From JAHFTY01 sp964584785 (GTDB taxonomy: Bacteria; Acidobacteriota; Terriglobia; 20CM-2-55-15): a DNA stretch of 64,000 nucleotides. Position numbers and translations under genes: made by a program. The stretch is taken from positions 11,474-75,473 of the forward strand of contig CAZPBY010000037.1 of assembly GCA_964584785.1 (NCBI GenBank), written 5' to 3'. This document shows, piece after piece, positions 60,267 to 64,000 of this stretch. The notes under the pieces were generated by a model, which was not told the DNA's origin, ran no database searches, and worked only from the letters and a program-made list of their open reading frames with translations. Within the stretch, counting starts at the first letter, position 1; each line of letters begins with the position of its first letter.

Positions 60267-61615
60267 GCGTGGGTGTGTTCTTGCTGGGCCTGCTCTCGCT
60301 GATGACCCTCATGCTGTTCGGATTCCTCACGACGTCGCTCCTCGCGCCACCAGGAACCTCGCGAGGCTTGAGATGGGCTTTTGCCCCGGCAGTCGGCGCC
60401 GGAATTTGCTCGATCGTGTTTGTGCTGTTCCGGCGGCCGATGTTTACGATCGAACTCGCATTGCTCGCCGGATTAGTCGCTGCGTATTTCTCGGTGCGCA
60501 AACCGGCATTGCGTCTGGGTTCATTCTACATATCTCCATTACCGGCGTCGTGGATGTTGCTGGCTGTGGCGTGCGGGATTGCGATCTCTCAGTGGAGCGT
60601 CGTGATTGAACGCGAACCGCACGGCGACTGGGATGCGACCGCAATCTGGAACAGCCATTCACGATACTTGTACCGCGATGGCCCCGCGTGGCAGAGCGAT
60701 ATTCGGAACACGTTTCATTCCGATTATCCGCTTCTCGTGCCCGCGTTAGTGGCTCGACTGTGGCGTTACATCGGAAACGATGTCCCAGACGCCGGCGGTG
60801 TCTCCGGCGCGATGTTTGTTCTCGCTGCCGTTGCCGTGCTCGCCGGAGTCCTTGCGGAATTGCGCGCCTCGTCTGCAGGTGTGGTTATGGCTTTGGTTCT
60901 GCTGGGAACACCGTTTTATATCCATTACGGTGTGGCACAATCCGCGGACGTCCCCCTGTCCTTGTACATTCTCTGCACGGCGGCACTGATCTGTCTTTAT
61001 CGGATGCGATCATCGGAAAGCCGCGGACTGCTCGTCCTGGCCGGCTTCACCGCGGGATGCGCGGGATGGGTGAAGAACGAAGGCCTGCTTTTTCTTGTGG
61101 TCGTCGGGCTGGTCTTACTGCTGCCGGTGCTCTGGGAACCTTCCGTCACGCTTCGGCGTTTTGCAGCATTCGCGTGCGGCGGCTTCCTGCCGCTGCTCGT
61201 GATTGTCTGGTTCAAGATGGCAGTCGCTCCGCCAAACGATATCTTTGGGTATCGTCATTACTCCGAGATCATGCAGAAGTTGAGCGATCCGAGCAGGCAC
61301 CTCACGATTTTCCAGAACTTTTCCCGGACCTTCTGGAGTTTTGGAGAATGGCTCGTCCATCCCGCGGTTTTTGTGCTGCTGTATGTTGCGTTACATGGAA
61401 TCGACCGGAAGACTGCCCACAATGCGGGCTGGCTGCAAAGCGTTCTGATCTGGGGCCTGGTTGTTGCCGGCTACTATGCGGTATATGTCATCACCCCGAT
61501 GGATCTTCAATGGCATCTCGACAGTTCGCTTCCGCGGCTGTACCTCCACTTGTGGCCCACCGCGCTGCTGCTGACGGGCCTTGCGGTCAAGCCCGCAAAT
61601 GCTCCAGTGCGCTGA
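60263..61615 (+). CDS. Polytopic membrane protein, GT-C glycosyltransferase-like
   Basis: A 450-residue protein with about eleven helices. After the first helices, EPHGDWDATAIWNSHSRYLYRDG carries an acidic D-x-D/A motif like the first outer loop of GT39/GT83 enzymes. HSDYPLLVPALVARLW follows, also typical. It ends in a short helix without a soluble tail; the preceding gene may supply that part. The likely role is transfer of a sugar from a polyprenyl-phosphate donor, perhaps one made by the nearby GT2. Exact substrate unknown. Confidence 0.65.
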   Translation: MSVGVFLLGLLSLMTLMLFGFLTTSLLAPPGTSRGLRWAFAPAVGAGICSIVFVLFRRPMFTIELALLAGLVAAYFSVRKPALRLGSFYISPLPASWMLLAVACGIAISQWSVVIEREPHGDWDATAIWNSHSRYLYRDGPAWQSDIRNTFHSDYPLLVPALVARLWRYIGNDVPDAGGVSGAMFVLAAVAVLAGVLAELRASSAGVVMALVLLGTPFYIHYGVAQSADVPLSLYILCTAALICLYRMRSSESRGLLVLAGFTAGCAGWVKNEGLLFLVVVGLVLLLPVLWEPSVTLRRFAAFACGGFLPLLVIVWFKMAVAPPNDIFGYRHYSEIMQKLSDPSRHLTIFQNFSRTFWSFGEWLVHPAVFVLLYVALHGIDRKTAHNAGWLQSVLIWGLVVAGYYAVYVITPMDLQWHLDSSLPRLYLHLWPTALLLTGLAVKPANAPVR

Positions 61616-61626
61616 GCTATCCTTCC

Positions 61627-61650
61627 GCGAAGCCCGTTTGGGGGCCTCTA
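61627..61650. repeat. Short divergent copy of the GAAGCCCG palindrome
   Basis: CGCGAAGCCCG followed by GGGGCCTC forms a short hairpin with the same A/C mismatch as the copy at 41508. It lies between a plus-strand gene end (61615) and a minus-strand gene end (61648). Confidence 0.55.
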
Positions 61651-61883
61651 GGTACCGACTCTCAGTTGGAGGTTGTCGAAGTACTTGAAATTGACCTTCA
61701 CGTCTTTCCACGGGTAGCGCTGATCGTTGGAACCGAGGTTCTGCCGAAATCACGTTCCGCTTCGTACTCGAAGACATTGAACACCTCGCCCTCTTTCTTT
61801 TTCTTCCCTTGAGCCGAGACGGCTACCTGCGACAGGAGAGTCACAACCAGAACGGCCAAAATGAAGCTACTGGTCGTCTTCAT
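61648..61883 (-). pseudogene. Small exported protein, apparently frameshifted
   Basis: ATG 61883 begins MKTTSSFILAVLVVTLLSQ, a clean signal peptide, followed by KKKKEGEVFNVFEYEAERDFG. In that frame it stops at 61698. One base away, a second frame continues with sensible composition (QNLGSNDQRYPWKDVKVNF, then KYFDNLQLRVGT) to a stop at 61648. A single-base deletion near 61748 would join them into about 78 residues. It could be a real mutation, a sequencing error, or simply a 61-residue protein. I do not recognise the family. Confidence 0.4.
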
Positions 61884-62733
61884 CCTCATCGTCGGGCTCC
61901 TCGAGGACAGGCGTCGAGCCACGGTTGACGATCATTTGCTCAAAGAAACTGGCCAGTTCTCCGACAAGTTCGGTCTGTTTTAGAAGGATCGACACTTCGC
62001 GGCGAACATCCAGTCCTGGCCTTGAGAGAGATGCGCTTCCAATGACTGCGGTGTCTTCATCGACCAAAACCATCTTGCCGTGCGAAACGAGATCACCCAC
62101 TTCGCCCCGTCCGAGAATGCGAACATTCACGCCCTCGCGCATTTTCCTGGCGAGGACGAGCAGAATGTCGGGATGGCTCACGCGGTGATCGATAATGCTG
62201 ATCCTGCTTCTGGCCTGCCCCAGCAGTCCGAGTAAGCAGTTGCGCAATTGGTCCGGTCCGACAATCAAACCGCCTGCGGAATCGGGCGCGGACATGAACG
62301 GGTGCGACCAGTCGGATTCGAACAATTTCGCGAGCCCAGTCACCAATCCAGGATTTCGACTGATCAAGAGAAAATCGCAAGTGTCTTCGAAGCACTTGCG
62401 CGTCAGATTCATCGAACCGACGAGAGCGATCGTATCGTCTGCGACGATGTATTTCGCGTGATATTTCGACCAGGGCCCGTCGTACTGTTTGACGTCCACG
62501 CCCGTGTGCTTCAATAGCGTCACGAGACTGCCCAAGCGTTTGTTCCAACCGCGAGCCCGCGGCGTGATCAGTACTTTCACCTGAACGTTTCGTTTCGCGG
62601 TGAATACGATCTCGTCAAGCACGCGAGAATCATCGCACCGGAAAAGCGACAGGATCACGGTCTGCTTCGCCGATGACAGCACATCGAGCACCGTCTGTCT
62701 ACGTTGGCTCGGCGTGAGTATCAGTTGGTCCAT
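61867..62733 (-). CDS. Phospholipase D-like protein with two HKD motifs
   Basis: A 288-residue PLD-superfamily protein. The first motif is KYHAKYIVADDTIALVGSMN, and the second is SHGKMVLVDEDTAVIGSAS. Both His-Lys-Asp sets are complete, so one active site can form. There is no signal peptide. The tail is strongly acidic (PDDEDEDDQ). Members are phospholipases, cardiolipin synthases or nucleases; the short cytoplasmic form here favours nuclease or phosphodiesterase, but that is a guess. ATG 62733 is 8 bases after the upstream gene's stop; the longer open frame is inside that gene. Confidence 0.85.
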   Translation of the reverse strand: MDQLILTPSQRRQTVLDVLSSAKQTVILSLFRCDDSRVLDEIVFTAKRNVQVKVLITPRARGWNKRLGSLVTLLKHTGVDVKQYDGPWSKYHAKYIVADDTIALVGSMNLTRKCFEDTCDFLLISRNPGLVTGLAKLFESDWSHPFMSAPDSAGGLIVGPDQLRNCLLGLLGQARSRISIIDHRVSHPDILLVLARKMREGVNVRILGRGEVGDLVSHGKMVLVDEDTAVIGSASLSRPGLDVRREVSILLKQTELVGELASFFEQMIVNRGSTPVLEEPDDEDEDDQ

Positions 62734-62741
62734 GAATTCTG

Positions 62742-64000
62742 TCAACGATTCGGTGGCGTAAATCGCTCGGACGCTCCAAGAGGAAAACCGGGTACGTGCG
62801 ACAGCACACGCTGGTCGCGCGTGAAAAACAGCTCTATTCCAAAAATTGGCACGGTCGAACGAACGAAAATGAAGCCTCCATCCGTCGATCGCGTCGTCGT
62901 CTGAGGAATCCACTGGCTGAGCAGCATCGCGGTCTTCGTTCCGGCGGCGAGCGGCATGGACGTTACCTGGCCGATCAACGTACCGCTTGGCGTTATGGCA
63001 AAAATATCGACGAACGCGTCGAAATCTGTAGTGTTCGTCAATGCGACGCCCGTCCACCACGGATTCAGATCCGCGATGTGTCCCAAAATCAAATTCGATG
63101 ACGGCGTCGACAGGCCGGGCGACGCGGCAGTCGCTCCTTTTGTAAGCTCCGCGATGATGGCGACACTCGCTACCGGTTGTTCGGACGTGATACGAACCCA
63201 TCCGTTATCGAGGTCATTGGTCAGCTGAAACAGAGTCGTTGCAATCTCGCGGACGGTTCCGTTGGGAAGCACGTCGCGGGTGACTTCGACCGGATCTCCG
63301 CCGAATTGCGACCTGTAAGAAAGCGTGATCGTTTGAGCCGTCGCCGTGAGGTTCGTTACAGAAACAAGAGTCGAATAGATCAGACCGTTGAGCTGCCCCT
63401 GCAACACATGAGGAAAATACCATTCCTTTACAGTGGACGTCGTGCTGACTCCGTTGACCACCGCCAGGGAAGGGCCGGTCACCAGGTTCGAAACGAGAGC
63501 GCTTCCCGCACAGCTTACGGTGCACGTGACTTTCGCGTGTGTGGCCTGCGTCAGATCGATCGGCGCGAATATGGATGACGCGCGAGCACGATAATAACCC
63601 GATGCTGAAAGAATCTGGATCTGCGGTTCCGTGATCTCCTGTCCTTCCGATCCATACAGCCTGATGAGTATGGTCTGATTGGAGGCGGTCGGATTCACGA
63701 GTTCGATCTCGGTTTGTGTCGTCACCACTGGAAGTACGAATTGTGACGCCGACGGCGCCGCCTCAGTCCCATCGGTCGTGTTGACCCAATCTCCACCAAG
63801 CCAGAATCCACGCAGGTTCGGCGTCGCGCTGGTCGCCTGAACCCAACCGGTTACGGTCGCGCCGGGAAACAAGTCGCTTCCGACCCTGGCAATCTGTCCG
63901 CCCGCCGGTATCGAAACCGGGGCTAAGCCTCGCGCAACGCCCTTTCCATCAAACAGGGTAAAGGTTACTCCCGCATCTGTATAAATGGGAGTCACCACGC
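62742..64000 (-). CDS. Secreted beta-rich surface protein, N-terminus beyond window
   Basis: At least 419 residues of a protein that enters from the right edge; the apparent GTG near the edge is probably internal. It is made of repeated beta-sandwich-like segments, each with an EIELVNPTASNQTILIRLYG, LVSVTNLTATAQTITLSY or GVALTNTTDFDAFVDIF pattern, about 100-130 residues apart. That is at least three copies of one module. It is rich in Thr, Ser and Val with only two Cys (TCTVSCAG). Such proteins are usually exported adhesins or matrix proteins. No catalytic motif is seen. Confidence 0.7.
   Translation of the reverse strand, partial: VVTPIYTDAGVTFTLFDGKGVARGLAPVSIPAGGQIARVGSDLFPGATVTGWVQATSATPNLRGFWLGGDWVNTTDGTEAAPSASQFVLPVVTTQTEIELVNPTASNQTILIRLYGSEGQEITEPQIQILSASGYYRARASSIFAPIDLTQATHAKVTCTVSCAGSALVSNLVTGPSLAVVNGVSTTSTVKEWYFPHVLQGQLNGLIYSTLVSVTNLTATAQTITLSYRSQFGGDPVEVTRDVLPNGTVREIATTLFQLTNDLDNGWVRITSEQPVASVAIIAELTKGATAASPGLSTPSSNLILGHIADLNPWWTGVALTNTTDFDAFVDIFAITPSGTLIGQVTSMPLAAGTKTAMLLSQWIPQTTTRSTDGGFIFVRSTVPIFGIELFFTRDQRVLSHVPGFPLGASERFTPPNR

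Noticed and set aside
1..64000. rRNA or tRNA genes, prophage, transposases, integrons
   Set aside because: Intergenic spaces are mostly under 250 bases and none shows a tRNA cloverleaf or rRNA sequence. No transposase, integrase or phage structural protein was recognised in any frame.

Overview
The window looks like a piece of an Acidobacteriota chromosome, most like the Bryobacterales/Solibacter group. It is GC-rich by eye and has a dense two-strand layout. It encodes a Gram-negative envelope (LptD, Skp/OmpH, RlpA), many secreted enzymes with Tat or lipoprotein signals, an S9 peptidase, a BlaI/BlaR pair, and a secreted phosphoesterase with a C-terminal domain resembling the Solibacter-type TIGR03437 family. 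The taxonomic call is inference. One run of exactly 100 N (7882-7981) marks a scaffold join, so this is probably a draft or metagenome assembly. I see no rRNA, tRNA, CRISPR array, prophage or transposase.

Layout. 1-9.7 kb: a partial Tat-exported amidase, an amidohydrolase, RlpA, an operon of membrane protein, methyltransferase and CoA-disulfide-reductase-like enzyme, a LysM lytic transglycosylase, and gamma-glutamyltransferase running into the gap. 9.7-24 kb: a membrane glycosyltransferase, S9 peptidase, hemB-hemL, a 9 x 20 bp tandem repeat, a phosphoesterase/di-heme peroxidase pair, LptD, an RDD protein and NFACT/RqcH. 24-30 kb: TatA with a clear terminator, then a minus-strand set with cupin, enoyl-CoA hydratase, RidA, SelB, Maf and an FRG-domain protein. 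30-38.4 kb: an eight-gene, mostly overlapping minus-strand operon (extradiol dioxygenase, cupin, SDR, Rieske oxygenase, alpha/beta hydrolase, ThDP enzyme, aldehyde dehydrogenase, MFS transporter) that reads as an aromatic-compound degradation pathway. 38.5-46.7 kb: TerC, GlcG-like protein, RsgA, OmpH, a metallo-beta-lactamase-fold enzyme, tryptophan 2,3-dioxygenase, a dienelactone hydrolase, an MFS permease and cytochrome c. 46.7-50.2 kb: a BlaI/BlaR-type module with visible operators and a divergent beta-propeller gene. 50.5-57.5 kb: RpiB and an ICMT-like methyltransferase, then divergently a six-gene operon of GT87 glycosyltransferase, four tandem thymidylate-kinase-like genes and an ABC exporter. 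57.5-64 kb: metallophosphoesterase, GT2, large membrane proteins, a possible frameshifted small gene, a phospholipase-D-like protein and a partial secreted protein.

The best candidate for an undescribed system is the tandem kinase operon (51771-57460). Two members keep a normal P-loop, one has Lys replaced by Arg in it, and one has lost the P-loop altogether. The first three share a Y-[YW]-E-[AS]-G-x-D segment. They sit between a polyprenyl-sugar-type glycosyltransferase and an exporter, which suggests a multi-subunit kinase/pseudokinase assembly in cell-surface chemistry rather than ordinary dTMP synthesis.

A second theme is small non-coding repeats. GAAGCCCGTCGC palindromes lie at five convergent gene junctions. 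A CATTTGTGATTGCC inverted-repeat family supplies the stop codons of two unrelated genes. AATCCGAAATCCGAAA inverted repeats occur twice, and there is one ACCGCAGAGGCGCAGAG pair.
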